From: Urophycis tenuis
Taxonomy: Eukaryota > Chordata > Actinopteri > Gadiformes > Phycidae
Assembly (NCBI GenBank): GCA_036785325.1
Contig: JAXIVH010000010.1
Location: forward strand, 3,442,479-3,506,478
Length of the DNA stretch: 64,000 bases
Direction: 5' to 3'
Every line of letters begins with the position of its first letter. The stretch's first letter is position 1. The translations under genes and the position numbers were made by a program. Below are positions 38,168 to 53,930 of this stretch, one piece after another. Under the pieces are notes generated by a model, which saw only the letters and a program-made list of their open reading frames with translations, was not told the origin of the DNA and ran no database searches.

Positions 38168-41100
38168 ATGCCCTCCACGCGTTCTATGGTAAGATCATCT
38201 AACACTCCCTCATTTGACTGGATACATTTACATTTAATTAGCTTTTAGGTCGTTAAATAGCATTTAAAAATGAATAACTTGTATGTTGAGTGGCAATCTG
38301 TTGGTTGTGCATTTGGCTATCTAGGCAAACCAAGAAAGTTCATTTTCAATGCTCACCGAGCTTATTTGTTAAATCATGCATGGATAATGATATGCAAGTT
38401 GATTATAAAATACTTAGAGTAACTTAACTTAGCAATTCATCGAATCTATTGTTCTGGATTCGCGTTCCTATTCCACGCGAAACACCTTATTTTGTTAATA
38501 GCTTAACAAGGTCGTAATTACACTTTGGAGTGCGTTAGTCTTATTCTTATACTATTATTTTACTTTTAACTTCCATGGCACCACGTGATATTTTAACTTC
38601 CGTGTGTGCATAGTTTGCAGTGTGTTTCTCCCAGTGTGTTCACGGCTCAGTGAATCAGTACCGTTCACTAGTTTACTGGTGATGATGCATCAAGTCACTA
38701 GAGGCACACATCATAACCAGTAAACGAGGTTCTAGTGTGTTCCTCATCGCGTGTTTTCTTGCAGAGGTCCGCGGCCCTGCTGCCGTCCAGCAGAATGGGT
38801 CTGAGGAGCTTCGGCACCGTTCCCCTGATCGAGTCCTCCTCCTCTTCCTCCGCCGCCTCCTCGGACGATAGCTGTGATAGCTTCGGCTCCGATGGAGGTT
38901 TTGCAAGCACGGTAAACGCAATGCTCAAGCCATTTCAGTGTCTGTTTGTAAGGAGTACTCCACTCTCACTTATGAAAACGTATAACAAAAGAACGCACTT
39001 TGGCTGTGGTAAGCAGCCTATGGTGTGTTACAAAAGGGGAGTGGTTTATTCTGCTTATACCAACAATGATTAGATATGAGTTCATTTGATCTATAACGTC
39101 ATCGCCAGGTACAGTGTAGTCCCTGGCGCTTTGACTACGTAGTTTTTTGCGCCGTCAAGGAAACATCTGGCCCAGCTGAACCGCTGTTCACTGATCCAGA
39201 ACAGTTCAGAGGCAGATGTGTCCTGTTGTTGTACTACAACAGTGGCCACCATTGGAGCGTTGCTGGACCCACCAGGGCGGCCTCACGGCGCTGTGGTTTA
39301 CAGTGTGTTCAGGAACAGAGGAGTTAATGGTGTCTCTCTGTGTTCCAGCGGGCCAACCTGAGACCCACCAAGAGGCCGTACCCCACAAAGAGGCCGCGCC
39401 CCACCACCGCGTTCCATGCTCCGTCCGAAGACGCCTGCAGCGTGCTGGAGCAGGCCATCAGCGCCGGCATGGGCGCCATGGTGAGGCTCTCACTGGGTCG
39501 GACCTCCAGCCGAGACGTCCGCAGAAGGTTCTGGTCGTGGTGTTAACCGCCCTCCCCCTGTCCCCCTGTCCTCCCCAGAAGGTCCGGTCGGAGCCGCGCA
39601 GAGCCGGCCGCAAGGCCACGCCCCTCAAGGTGGCCATGGTGTTCCCCGCCCGGAAGAGGCCGGTCGCCGAGCCGCTGGCGCCGCCGCCGCCCCAGGAGGC
39701 CGCCGCGGACGGGGAGAACTTCCTGGACAAGCGGGCGATCAACATCAAGGAGAACAAGGCGATGGTAGGAGACCTCCCGGCGTTGGTCGTAGCGTGTTGG
39801 ACTGCAGCGCCGCCGCCGCGGTGTGGCGAGGAGAACCAGAGCTCGTGTGTTGACCCCCCCCCCCCTGACTCCCTTCTCTTTCAGCTCGCCAAGCTGATGG
39901 CCGAGATAAACAAAGTGCCTGGTCTGTTTCCCCGGCGGGCAATGGCCGCGTCTCTACCGTCCACGGTAAGACCAGAGAGTGTGTGTCCGTGTGTCCGTGT
40001 GTCCGTGTCCCTGATTCTCCTCCCGTCACATCAGAGTCCGGCCGCCGCTGATCCCGAGTCTCACCCTCTCCTCCCACGTGTGTCGTTCCAGCCGCGGCGT
40101 GCGCCCAGAACCCCGGGGGGCCGCTGGAGACGCCAGCCCAGCCAGACGCCCCGCCCCCAGACGCGCTCCCGGGCGCGGGCCGAGGGGCCCTCGCCCCCCC
40201 GCACTGAGAAGGAGGAGGAGGAGGAGGAGGACGACGAAGAGGCGCAGGACCAGTACAGTCTGGTGCGCCGCAGCCGGTACTACGAGCCGGTACGTACGGC
40301 GGCCCTGTTGGGGGTGTGGCCTGACCCGGCGAGTCACGCCGGGCCCGGTCTGGTTCTCACCGGGCGGCCTGGCGAGCGACGGAAACCGCCGCTGGGAAAA
40401 TGTTTTGAAATGTAAAACGGTTCTGAATAGAAAACACCGACATCAGTAAAATACACAGGAGGACAAGCGCAGACATGAAAACACAGGCATGAACATAATG
40501 GCAGTCAGACGGGGGCAAACAAACCAACATGTCCGCCTCCTCTTATGAGAAACACCCGGAACATGAAGGTGTTCCAGATGCGTCTCTGACCCAGCCCTTG
40601 TGTTCCAGGCGCCACCACGCCGGTCGTCCTTCGCGGGCTCCCTGACCACGCCCCACGTGGTGCGGCCCGTTGAGGACATCACAGAGACGGAGCTGGACCG
40701 CATCTGCCTGAACGTCAAGGAGAAGGTCTACAACAGCTCCACCGTGAGTCTCAAAAACAACAACAAACGAGGAAGATCAAACGAGATGAAGGTCTGAATC
40801 CACCACAGGACAGAGACGACGTGCGTCATAACGGGTGTCTCGTTTTGCGTTCCTCTCGTCCAGGGGACCACGTGCCACCAGTGTCGCCAGAAGACCATCG
40901 ACACCAAGACCACCTGCCGCAACCCGGAGTGTGTGGGGGTCCGGGGGCAGTTCTGTGGCCCGTGTATGCGGAACCGCTATGGCGAGGAGGTCCGCGCCGC
41001 CCTGCTGGATCCGGTGAGTCTGCAGACACGCCCCCTCCAGGGGGAGGCGGGGTCGTGTCGGGGCCTAAGTTTGTTCCGAGTCCCGGTGGAAAGGTACCGG

Positions 41101-41515
41101 GCTCGATCCCCCGCAGTCCACAGCCTGCTAGCGTAGGCCTTCTAGAAGCAAGACGCCCCCCCATGCGTCTGGATCCTAAAGGGGTCAGAACTAACTAAGG
41201 TGCCCTCTTCCCCCTCTTGTTAGGAGTGGCACTGTCCGCCCTGCCGAGGGATCTGCAACTGCAGCTTCTGTCGGGCGAGAGAGGGCCGCTGTGCCACCGG
41301 GGTGCTGGTGTACCTGGCCAAGTTCCACGGCCATGACAACGTCCACGCCTACCTGAAAAGGTAAGGGCTTTACCGGCCTCCTGCTCGCCTGCATTCCCTC
41401 TCAATCCAATGTGCGTGCGTATGTGTGTGTGTGTGTGTGTGTGTGCTGACGCGGGCCATCTGTTCTCCTGTGTGTCCGCAGTCTGAAGAAGGAGCTGGAG
41501 GAGGAGGCGGAGTAA
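38168..41515 (+). CDS. cdca7: Cell division cycle-associated protein 7 (CDCA7), complete
   Basis: Ten coding exons: 38168-38188, 38765-38911, 39349-39480, 39579-39764, 39885-39965, 40092-40289, 40609-40743, 40864-41013, 41224-41360 and 41482-41515. All but the last junction are phase 0; total 406 aa. Features in order: short N-terminus MPSTRSM; serine-rich acidic motif SSDDSCDSFGSD; Arg/Lys/Pro-rich segments; NFLDKRAINIKENKAMLAKL, a conserved helical block; acidic run after residue about 225; then the family-defining zf-4CXXC_R1 domain at about residues 300-395 (CHQCRQKTIDTK, CRNPEC, GQFCGPCMRNRYGEEVR, WHCPPCRGICNCSFC). All expected cysteine pairs are present. CDCA7 recruits the HELLS remodeller and binds hemimethylated DNA to support maintenance methylation; mutations in this domain cause ICF syndrome type 3 in people. 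Teleost a/b paralogue status cannot be told here. Confidence 0.96.
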
Positions 41516-42358
41516 AGGCCGCAGGTCACCTGACCCCCCCCCCCCCCCCCCCCCGTGCCTCGTGGTTGACCCCCGTCCAGACGGCGCCGGGGACCACGGC
41601 GCCATGATGTTCTGCGTTGGTCCCCCCGGGCCTCCCTGTTGTTGGGTTCTTGAACATTTCTGTATGTACATATTATTGTGTCCGCGGTGTTCTCCTCGCG
41701 CTCACGGCTCTTCTGTAGGGCGCCACGGCCGCCGCCAACACGCTCTGCGTCATCCGTCAGGCCGCGCCTCGCCGCCCCCTCTCACAGCCCCGCTGAATTC
41801 TCTTACTTTACGTTTTATAAAAACCGCCACTGTAAAAATGCCTCTCTGCACTTGTTGCCTTACTCAGCCGTTCGAGTGCCGCCGGCTCCACTGCCAAAGG
41901 GGTCAGAGGTCACTCGATGGCTTTACATTGTTTTAAATGTAACACATTTACACGGGAGGATTGGAGGATTGGCCTCCAATCAAATGCTCTTCACGCCTTT
42001 TTTTTTTTTTTTTTTTTTACAAACAGGATTCGTGATTGTGCTTGTTGTCTCTTCCCCCCCCCCTCCTTCTCCAACTTGTCTGTGGAGATTAATTGCTTTT
42101 CTGTTGTCCCACCCTGAGAACAGACCCTCAATGTCAAACAGTCCTTGTTGGACGGCCCTCTGCGGTCGCTGCCAGTGAACGGGGGGAGGACATTCACACT
42201 TGGCTCTGTTGGCCCCCCCGTCTCTACACAGAGGAACTGTGATATACTGTGGTACCTAGTTAAATCTCCTTCATTAGATATCTGTCACTAATGGTGTGGA
42301 AACAATTAGCAGAGTCTAATGGGGAACTCATACCTGTAAATCATTTTGTCCTATTAAA
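41516..42358 (+). other. cdca7: cdca7 3'UTR (probable), ending at ATTAAA
   Basis: Follows the stop codon; includes poly-C at 41,537-41,554 and poly-T at 41,999-42,018. The first plausible polyadenylation signal is ATTAAA at 42,353-42,358. No other exon was recognised. Confidence 0.45.
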
Positions 42359-44160
42359 GTACATTCCTGCTCGTCTCTCCATCTTTTTTTTTTTTTTCTC
42401 TCCACACATTTCTTGCGATGCCTCAGTGTTAGTTGGAAAGGTTTTCAAGTGGCACTCATGTGGCAAAAGACCTATGGGCTTTATTTTCTGTACTAGAAGT
42501 GTGATAATGACACAGAATTAGCCCTGGTTCACAGCCTGGAGACGCACTAGGTTTGACCCGTCCTCTTCCGCGTGTGTCACACTTAGCGTGTTCCCTCTGC
42601 GACGTTAGCATTCACACACGCCATTTTAGCTGCTAGATTTAGATTTGGAAAATATCTCTTGATTTGAGATTGAATTGGATTTGAATGATGTGATGTCAAA
42701 TTGCACACGCTATTTATAAATGCGTCACCCTGGTCGTCGGTGATTCATTTGATAGTATTAAGTGTTATATATTATTTAGTGTTATTTGCTGGTGGCAACA
42801 CAACATAATCCACCAGTGCAGTTAAAGTGCATCAGTGGTGAGATACACTGCGACGTTCAGAGGTTTTTATTTTTCCTTTATTTCCCTGTTTGAATTCAAT
42901 AACTGTTGAATGGACTTGTGCATTCAGAAGTAAATCTGTCCTTTAATGTTTAATGGTAGTTCACTCACGCAGGCAGTCAATACTACTCAGTCACCACGCC
43001 TCGCTTGACTGATTGGAAATTGTTGTTCTGATTAGCAAACCCATAAAATTACTTTTTCTCCAAGTGTTTTTCTCCCTTCTATCACCCTCCATAAGCCGTC
43101 AGATGAAGAAGAAACTTGCATTTGACAATATTCATGCCTGATGGGATTTCTCATAAATTATCTCAGACTGCCTTTCGCTGAACAATACAGAAACAAACAA
43201 CTCCACAAAAATAGCCAAATATAATTTTCCAAAGATTCAAAGTAATTATTTGTGTGTCGAGCATCGAGAGGCGTCAAACAACGTTTAAAATCTTTTGCAG
43301 CGTTAAATATTCTGCCTCAACATGTCTGACTTATAAAGGCTAGATGAATAAATCATTATTGAGCTATCTATAATGATGTATACATTAGGTGTTATATATA
43401 TACAGTATATACATGTGTATATATTTATATATACGTATATATATAGGCCTACAGTATGTCATGTCATTTTGGGATTTAAATTTCCTTTTTCTTTCCCCAA
43501 AAGGAACATTTCAAAAACTATTATTAGCATAATAAAGATGCACTTGAGAGTACTGCCACTGTATTAAATACCAATGATCATCCACTTTGGGGTGATGAAT
43601 ATTTAGGGGAAATAATTGTTTACGACGCTCAAGCATTCGGCTGATCTGGTAATCAGGCTATGAAATACAATATTTATTCATTAGAGCAGATTTAATGAGG
43701 CCTTGCGGCGCTAATTATGAAAACCAGTGTAGCAGTAAATGAGTAGCATGCAGCGGCGACAGTGGGGGTACCTGGAAAGAGGGTCTTCGGGGGGGTTGAA
43801 GTGCCCCCGAGTGCCACGCCACACTGAGCAGCACCACGGAGCCCAGCAGCCATACATCACCGGACCTATAGACAGGGCGCAGCTGGGCCGACCCGGCCCA
43901 CCCCGGCCCGCGATGTACAGAACCGTAAAGGACCCCCGATGCTAACCGTTAGCCTTCAGTTGTTTGGTGGAAGCTTGTGGCCGAAGCAGCTGTACGCTGA
44001 ATTATGTTCAGTTGTGTTGTGTCTTTTTTGGAAATACCTTCGAGACCTTTAGGAGGCACGCTTACTGCTGGACTGTTTTTGGATATGCAGCAAGCAGGGG
44101 ACTGGGTTTGGAAACAGTTATTGTAACAAGAGGTTTGGGGAGTTTTTTTACAGGTCTTAC
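42359..44160. other. AT-rich single-copy intergenic DNA
   Basis: No ORF with homology and no tandem repeat apart from a short TA-rich palindromic patch at 43,397-43,445. Segments such as 42,860-43,120 and 43,560-43,740 are AT-rich with motifs like TAATTA, TTAATG and ATTTAAATTT, and look like candidate conserved noncoding sequence. Confidence 0.4.
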
Positions 44161-44162
44161 AG

Positions 44163-44330
44163 GTGCAGGTGCAGGATGAGTGTTGGGGGAGCTACAGGTC
44201 TAGCTGCAGGAGGAGCTAACAGGTCTAGCTGCAGGAGGAGCTAGCAGGTCTAGCTGCAGGAGGAGCTAACAGGTCTAGCTGCAGGAGGAGCTAACAGGTC
44301 TAGCTGCAGGAGGAGCTAACAGGTCCAGGT
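44163..44330. repeat. 25-bp minisatellite
   Basis: About six copies of CAGGTCTAGCTGCAGGAGGAG + CTAA. It runs directly into the 29-bp array that follows, and hybrid units (GGAGCTAACAGGTCCAGGTA) occur at about 44,456-44,475. Confidence 0.9.
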
Positions 44331-46024
44331 ATGTGCGGTAGGGTCTCAATGGTCCAGGTATGTGTGGTAGGGTCTCCGTGGTCCAGGTATGTGTGGTAGG
44401 GTCTCACTGGTCCAGGTATGTGTGGTAGGGTCTCACTGGTCCAGGTGTGTGCAGTTGGAGCTAACAGGTCCAGGTATGTGTGGTAGGGTCTCACTGGTCC
44501 AGGTATGTGCGGTAGGGTCTCACTAGTCCAGGTATGTGCTGTAGGGTCTCACTGGTCCAGGTATGTGTGGTAGGAGATAACAGGTCCAGGTATCTGCGGT
44601 AGGGTCTCACTGGTCCAGGTATGTGCTGTAGGGTCTCACTAGTCCAGGTATGCAGTAGGGTCTCACTAGTCCAGGTATGTGTGGTAGGGTCTCACTGGTC
44701 CAGGTATGTGTGGTAGGGTCTCACTAGTACAGGTATGTGCGGTAGGGTCTCACTGGTCCAGGTATGTGCGGTAGGGTCTCACTAGTCCAGGTATGTGCGG
44801 TAGGGTCTCACTGGTCCAGGTATGTGTGGTAGGGTCTCACTGGTCCAGGTATGTGTGGTAGGGTCTCACTGGTCCAGGTATGTCCGGTAGGGTCTTACTG
44901 GTCCAGGTATGTGTGGTAGGGTCTCACTGGTCCAGGTATGTGTGGTAGGGTCTCACTGGTCCAGGTATGTGTGGTAGGGTCTCACTGGTCCAGGTATGTC
45001 CGGTAGGGTCTCACTGGTCCAGGTATGTGTGGTAGGGTCTCACTGGTCCAGGTATGTGTGGTAGGGTCTCACTGGTCCAGGTATGTGTGGTAGGGTCTCA
45101 CTGGTCCAGGTATGTGTGGTAGGGTCTCACTGGTCCAGGTATGTGCGGTAGGGTCTCACTGGTCCAGGTATGTCCGGTAGGGTCTCACTGGTCCAGGTAT
45201 GTCCGGTAGGGTCTCACTGGTCCAGGTATGTGTGGTAGGGTCTCACTGGTCCAGGTATGTGCGGTAGGGTCTCACTAGTCCAGGTATGTGTGGTAGGGTC
45301 TCACTGGTCCAGGTATGTGTGGTAGGGTCTCACTGGTCCAGGTATGTGTGGTGTCCAGGTATGTGCGGTAGGGTCTCACTAGTCGAGGTATGTGTGGTAG
45401 GGTCTCACTGGTCCAGGTATGTGTGGTGTCCAGGTATGTACGGTAGGGTCTCACTAGTCGAGGTATGTGTGGTAGGGTCTCACTGGTCCAGGTATGTCCG
45501 GTAGGGTCTCACTGGTCCAGGTATGTGTGGTGTCCAGGTATGTGCGGTAGGGGTCTCACTAGTCGAGGTATGTGTGGTAGGGTCTCACTGGTCCAGGTAT
45601 GTGTGGCAGGGTCTCACTGGTCCAGGTATGTCCGGTAGGGTCTCACTGGTCCAGGTATGTGTGGTAGGGTCTCACTGGTCCAGGTATGTGCGGTAGGGTC
45701 TCACTAGTCCAGGTATGTGCGGTAGGGTCTCACTAGTCCAGGTATGTGTGGTAGGGTCTCACTGGTCCAGGTATGTGTGGTTGGGTCTCACTGGTCCAGG
45801 TATGTGCGGTAGGGTCTCACTAGTCCAGGTATGTGCGGTAGGGTCTCACTGGTCCAGGTATGTGTGGTAGGGTCTCACTGGTCCAGGTATGTGTGGTAGG
45901 GTCTCACTGGTCCAGGTATGTCCGGTAGGGTCTCACTGGTCCAGGTATGTGTGGTAGGGTCTCACTGGTCCAGGTATGTGTGGTAAGGTCTCACTGGTCC
46001 AGGTATGTGCGGTAGGGTCTCACA
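44326..46024. repeat. 1.7-kb minisatellite of 29-bp units, each with a 5' splice-site-like motif
   Basis: About 58 copies of GGTCTCACTGGTCCAGGTAT + GTGTGGTAG. Positions that vary are GTGTGG/GTGCGG/GTCCGG and CTGGTCC/CTAGTCC. Nearly every unit contains CCAGGTATGT, which fits the vertebrate donor consensus CAG/GTRAGT except at one base. Several deleted units (GGTGTCCAGGTATG) occur around 45,350-45,540. Confidence 0.95.
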
Positions 46025-46690
46025 GGAGTTTGCGTGCGGCTGTACGGTTTTGATTGAGCAATATTTTCCTTGAGGCCGCAGGGTGGCAGAGAGGTAGTTA
46101 ATTTGTGTCCTGCAGGTCCACAGTGAAGCTGTAGCAACAGATGAAAAGCTGCCGTTACTATGGACACAGTCGCATTGCGGCTCAAAATCAACTGATTAAT
46201 TATAATTTACCAAAATAATCTGACAGATCTTTGTAATAAACCAGCTTGCTGCTTATTAATAACAACCCTGAGATGTGGCTCAGATCAAATAAAAGAAGAA
46301 AGAGTCAGTGTTTCTAATATCCAAAGTATCAACCAAACATGTAATTATTAATAAATACAATTACATAATAGCCCGGAATCATGTTGCTATCTAACATTCA
46401 CTGTAGCCGTGTCGATAATGGAGCCAAATGACGCCGTTTCCTCACACGGCGGCGCGGGGAGACTGTCGGGGCTGGGTGTTTTCATCAGCCATCTCCCCCG
46501 AAAGACAGGTTTCCAGACAGCGTTTCCCCCGGCGCTGACCCCCGGGTCCGGCAAAGTGAAGTGAAGAGAGTGCTGTTAAATAGCACTGGCAGGGTCTCCG
46601 CCTGGCAGCAGTCACTTGTGACATGTTTCTGTCCTCATGTTCTCCCCGGGCCACTGATTGAAACAGCAGCTTGTGTCCAGGTGTCAGGGA
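46025..46690. other. Single-copy intergenic DNA, candidate conserved noncoding element
   Basis: 46,140-46,400 is AT-rich, non-repetitive and dense in homeodomain-core motifs (ATTAATTATAATTTAC, TGTAATTATTAATAA). No exon is visible. Conservation cannot be tested from sequence alone. Confidence 0.35.
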
Positions 46691-46699
46691 CATTATGAA

Positions 46700-46747
46700 A
46701 CAAGAACGGCAGAGAGAGGGAGCGAGGGAGAGAGAGAGAGAGAGGGG

Positions 46748-46816
<69 letters not shown>

Positions 46817-46842
46817 AGAGAGGAGGGAGAGAGAGGAGAGGG

Positions 46843-46894
<52 letters not shown>

Positions 46895-47070
46895 GAGAGA
46901 GAGGAGAGAGAGAGAGAGGGGGGGGGGGGGGAAGAGAGAGGAGGGAGAGAGAGGAGAGGGGGGGGGGGGGAGAGAAAGTGAGAGGGGGGGGACAAGAGAG
47001 AGAGAGAGAGGGGGAGAGAGCCGTAGAGAGAGGGGGAGAGAGCAGTAGAGAGAGAGGGAGAGAGAGGGCT
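46700..47070. repeat. GA microsatellite with G-run interruptions
   Basis: About 370 bp of GA repeats broken by runs of seven to fifteen G. All open frames here (Arg/Glu-rich on plus, Ser/Leu-rich on minus) are by-products. Confidence 0.95.
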
Positions 47071-47813
47071 GCTTGCAGTTGCTCCATCTCAGAGGAAATT
47101 GCCAACTCACCCTAACAAAGGGAGGCATAAGTGCACTTGCTGCTTGCCTTCAAGGAGAAGGTGATAAGATGACATTATAAATAGAGAATCGTGGAGGTGG
47201 AGAGGGAGGCAGGAGCGCCAACTTGACAATATTTTTTTGTATGTGCACTTCTTCCAAAGGCTGTGTAGATGAGCCTGGGGGCAAATCTGTACTTACAATG
47301 AAATATTTGAAGACATAGTGTTTTACATGTTTTTTTATTTTTTTTTATTTGAGTAGATAAGGTCCATCCGCACACCTTGATTCCATTTAGATTTAGTTTT
47401 ATTCTTCTGCGGGGTGTCGAGGTAGGCTACAAAAGCATGAAGGCCTACATAACATCATGACAAGAGGTCATGAATCACTATGTTTACACATTACCACTAC
47501 ATTCTGTTCAGTACACAGACACGTGTGACATCGTGTAGACTCCATCTTGATAAGAAACATGAATGGCATCAGAGTAACGTATCTGTCTGCTGTGCATTTC
47601 TCTCTGTATGTCCCTCTATAGGCTGTATATCCAGGCCTGCGAGTCTGGTCTCAGCTGCTGGGTCAAAAACACGATTCCCTGGATCGCCTGAAGGGGGAGC
47701 TCTAATACAGGCAACTCGGCTTGTCGTAGCGTTCACCGTCTGGCTTAAACTTTCAACAAGTCCTCAAGTTGGAGCGGCATTGCAGGTAACGCAACATGAT
47801 ATTGTTGTCTAGC

Positions 47814-47815
<2 letters not shown>
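47071..47815. other. Single-copy intergenic DNA
   Basis: No repeat structure or recognisable exon; a T-rich stretch is at 47,330-47,349. Confidence 0.4.

Positions 47816-47817
<2 letters not shown>

Positions 47818-47900
<83 letters not shown>
47818..47900. repeat. Pure TA microsatellite (about 41 units)
   Basis: Uninterrupted TA/AT repeat, self-complementary and able to extrude as a cruciform. It directly precedes GCAGGGACTTTG. Confidence 0.98.
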
Positions 47901-47903
<3 letters not shown>

Positions 47904-48310
47904 GGGACTTTGTAAAAAGCATTTCCGGCAGCTGCTTTTAAAGACTTTGCAATCGGCGAGTGACATTGTGCACCCCTGTTGCGATCCCTTCAAATTAAAA
48001 GCCCCAAAGAGTCTTTGAGCACTCCTTAGCTCCGTGGAAGAAGGGAGGGGGGTAATTATAACCCAGGGAATGCAGGGTTGTAATCTTGTAAATCTAATCT
48101 TACCTTAAGTGAGTACTGGTACATTGGATTGATTTTATTGAGATCATACATTACAAATGGGGCATGGAAGAGACCGGAGATGGTGTCGCTCGTGTGCTTC
48201 ATTAATTTTTACTTCATTAAGACCCTTAAGACCCTTCAGCACGCAGTTCATTGCTGGCCATGAATCCAGACTGGGTGGCAGTGGACACCCACACAACTTT
48301 ACACACAGAG
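47901..48310. other. Single-copy intergenic DNA
   Basis: Moderately AT-rich, non-repetitive, no exon recognised. Confidence 0.4.
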
Positions 48311-48312
48311 GG

Positions 48313-51130
<2,818 letters not shown>

Positions 51131-51219
<89 letters not shown>

Positions 51220-51229
51220 CACACACACG
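51131..51229. repeat. CA microsatellite (about 48 units)
   Basis: Near-pure CA repeat; minus strand reads as a false Cys-Val ORF. Confidence 0.97.
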
Positions 51230-53565
51230 GCTGTTGACAGTTGTCTGAAATGAACAAGTATCCGACGCGAAGGGGATTAATCAAACTCCGTTAAGATGAA
51301 TGGTGCGGCCGCTTATTAATGATTATCTAATACGCTTGGGCTGCTGGTGTGTGAGGAAGTTCTCGTCGTCACGGTGATGAATGTGGAGACGGCGTCTGGC
51401 AGCGTGTTGACTAATGAGTATCGTTGGGGGGGGGGGTCTGTTCTGGGCGCCCTCTGGGAGAGAAGCCCACCGTCTGGATTTCACACATCGCCTGACATTA
51501 ATACCTCATGGTCCACCAGTCAAGCAGCTTGTTAGAAGATGTGTTCTCCGTGGCCCCTTGTCTCTGCGTGTTCTTAAGGGCCATCTTCTTCGTGACAACT
51601 GTGGGGTTTTTACGCATCTGTCTCATTGTCACGCGCTCGCTTTACATGAGGTTTAAACTGGCTGCAGACGGCCACGGCCGAAGTCCCTGTTGGTGAGGAT
51701 AATAAGGGAGGGGAACGTCCACAGCGGTGATGGAAACTCACTTCATGACATTTGAGGGAAACGGGAAGGAGACAATTGGAACCAGAAGGGGTTAACGGTG
51801 AACTGAAACTGCCTTTGAATATATTTTACCTCTATAGATTGTGTTGTTGTGGTCTTGGTAGATTGGTTGCGTTAGTAGATTTTGACAACGCGAGAAACAA
51901 ACATTATAAATATAGGTCATGTAATTGGACTATTAAGGAGAAAAAATACCCCCAATCCGTTGGAACCGAATCCAATCTGCTTGGAGATCAGGGCCGTGCG
52001 CTGGCGGTATACACTAACACGCATCCGATCCAATTTGTGTGAAACGGGGACATTTTTCTGAGGAGCGTTTTCCTCTCGCGTCCCTCAAGGGTCCACCAGG
52101 AAATAAATAAGACTGAGGATCACTCGGCGGCCCTCCAGCCCGCGCTCCGCACCCCCGGCGACGAGACCGCCCGACTGCGCGGAGGGGAGCACAACACCAG
52201 CAGTTGGTCTGTTTTAAACAAGTTGGAGGAAAGTAGGGAAAAATAAATAAAGCCCCTGGCAGTCATTTTTGGTTAACGTATTCAATTAACTGGGGCCCCT
52301 CTAGAGAACCGCGGCGCTGGCTGGGATGGAGAGAGACGGGGATGCGGCGCCTCGGGATGAATACAACCGAATGCGCCGAGATCCCGACGCCCGTGATTGA
52401 AAATGTTCCTCAACAGGTCTCCAACTTAATTAAACCGGATTCCTATCACTTTCTGCGCACTTTCTTCTAGGTTTTTTTAAGAAGAAGAAAGTGGCCCCCC
52501 CCCCCCCTCCCTTTCGCATGTTGTTGACTGCGCCATTCAGTGAAATCGCCGTCATCGCTGTGTGGTCACCGGCGGCACTTGGGGGGGCGAGGAGGGAGAA
52601 GCAGTCAAAACGGCCAATTCAATCACGGACAATTATGTCACGAAACGAGAGGAATGCGACCGGCGTCCCGGCTGGGTCGGGGGTGGGGGGTGTGTAATCA
52701 TCTGACAGTCATTACGGCTCCATAATGGCATCATTTAATGGTATTCATGTACTTGCGCTTGTTCACTGCAGCAAAGAAGTCCGCGTTGAAAATAATCAAT
52801 CCGACCCTCGCTGAGAAGGAAGTGTGGTTAAAAAAAAAGAGACTCAAATCACACCATATTCATGCTATGCTTGCATAGGGGCCGCCATATGAAATCCATC
52901 TCATTATCTGAAACGTGTCTGTGCCGCGACTCTATTTTAATATTCCTTTGTATCAGTCCTCCACCTTCCCCTCCTAGTCGCATTGTGCATCCCAACTTGT
53001 GGCGCAGTCTTCCCCTCTGTATTCAAATCAATGTCTCATCATCACCACATCCACCCTTGGCGTCACCGTTTTTTTTTTTCCAGCCTCCTGTAACAAATCA
53101 ACTTAATCAAGCTCATTAAGTGTCATTATTAGCTATTTATTGTTATCTTTTTCAGAGCCCCCTTGACAGGACGGTGCCGCCCCCCCCCTCCCCCCCCCCC
53201 CCCCCCCCCGCCCACCTCCCCCCGACACACGGGGGCCCCTGCTTGTCACATGGCGCCTCCGCGCTTTCTAATTGGCCCCCTTTGTGTCCGCGCCCTCAAA
53301 AACAAAAGGGGACCCCATGGTGTCACTCACAGCGTCTTCGCGGGTTTCGCGTCGCCAAAGGGGTACGCGGCGCAGCGCCGCTGCGTCCCTGCGCGCCGCC
53401 CCGGTGATCGTACGTAGGCCTAACATAACGTCTGGGTTCGCGCAACTCGCGCGGCGGCGTCATGACAAATGTATTCCATAAAAGAAAGAGTGCACATTTT
53501 TGAAAGGCAAAATTAACAATAACATGTGAATTCGAATTTGAATATTGAAGAGTAGGTTTCCAACA
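51230..53565. other. Intergenic DNA with candidate conserved noncoding elements
   Basis: Single-copy apart from homopolymer C at 52,495-52,507 and 53,180-53,209. Candidate conserved blocks are 52,225-52,470 (TTCAATTAACTGGGGCC, ACTTAATTAAACCGGATTCC) and 52,690-52,870 (GTCATTACGGCTCCATAATG, CATCATTTAATGGTATTCAT). No exon of a downstream gene such as an SP-family factor was found. Confidence 0.4.
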
Positions 53566-53930
53566 AAATCACCCCCCCCCCCCAAAAAAAAAAAAAAAAA
53601 AAACACAGGGGAAAGAGAGCGGCTGGTGTCTCTTGGGTGGCGGTGAGTTATGGGAACCTTTTGTGCGAAAGTGAAGTGATGCTTTGACGCGGGGTCGGCT
53701 CCCCGGCGCCGCGTGGAGAATGGGTGTTCACAGTTGTCAGGATGATCGACCCGAGGGCCCGGAAGTTTTCTCTCCAGCAACACACTCCTACTGGAGCAGA
53801 ACAATGGACCCGCTGGGGGGAGGGAGACCATGGGGTCAGCGAGGGGGGGGGGGGGAGAGATGGAGGGAGAGGGTGGGAGTGACGGGGAGGAAAGAGAGAC
53901 ATGGGAGAGAAAGGTAGAGAGAAATAAGGA
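53566..53930. repeat. Low-complexity C, A and GA-rich tracts
   Basis: Poly-C then poly-A at 53,573-53,603, and GA/G-rich DNA at 53,840-53,935. The part between is single-copy. Confidence 0.8.
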
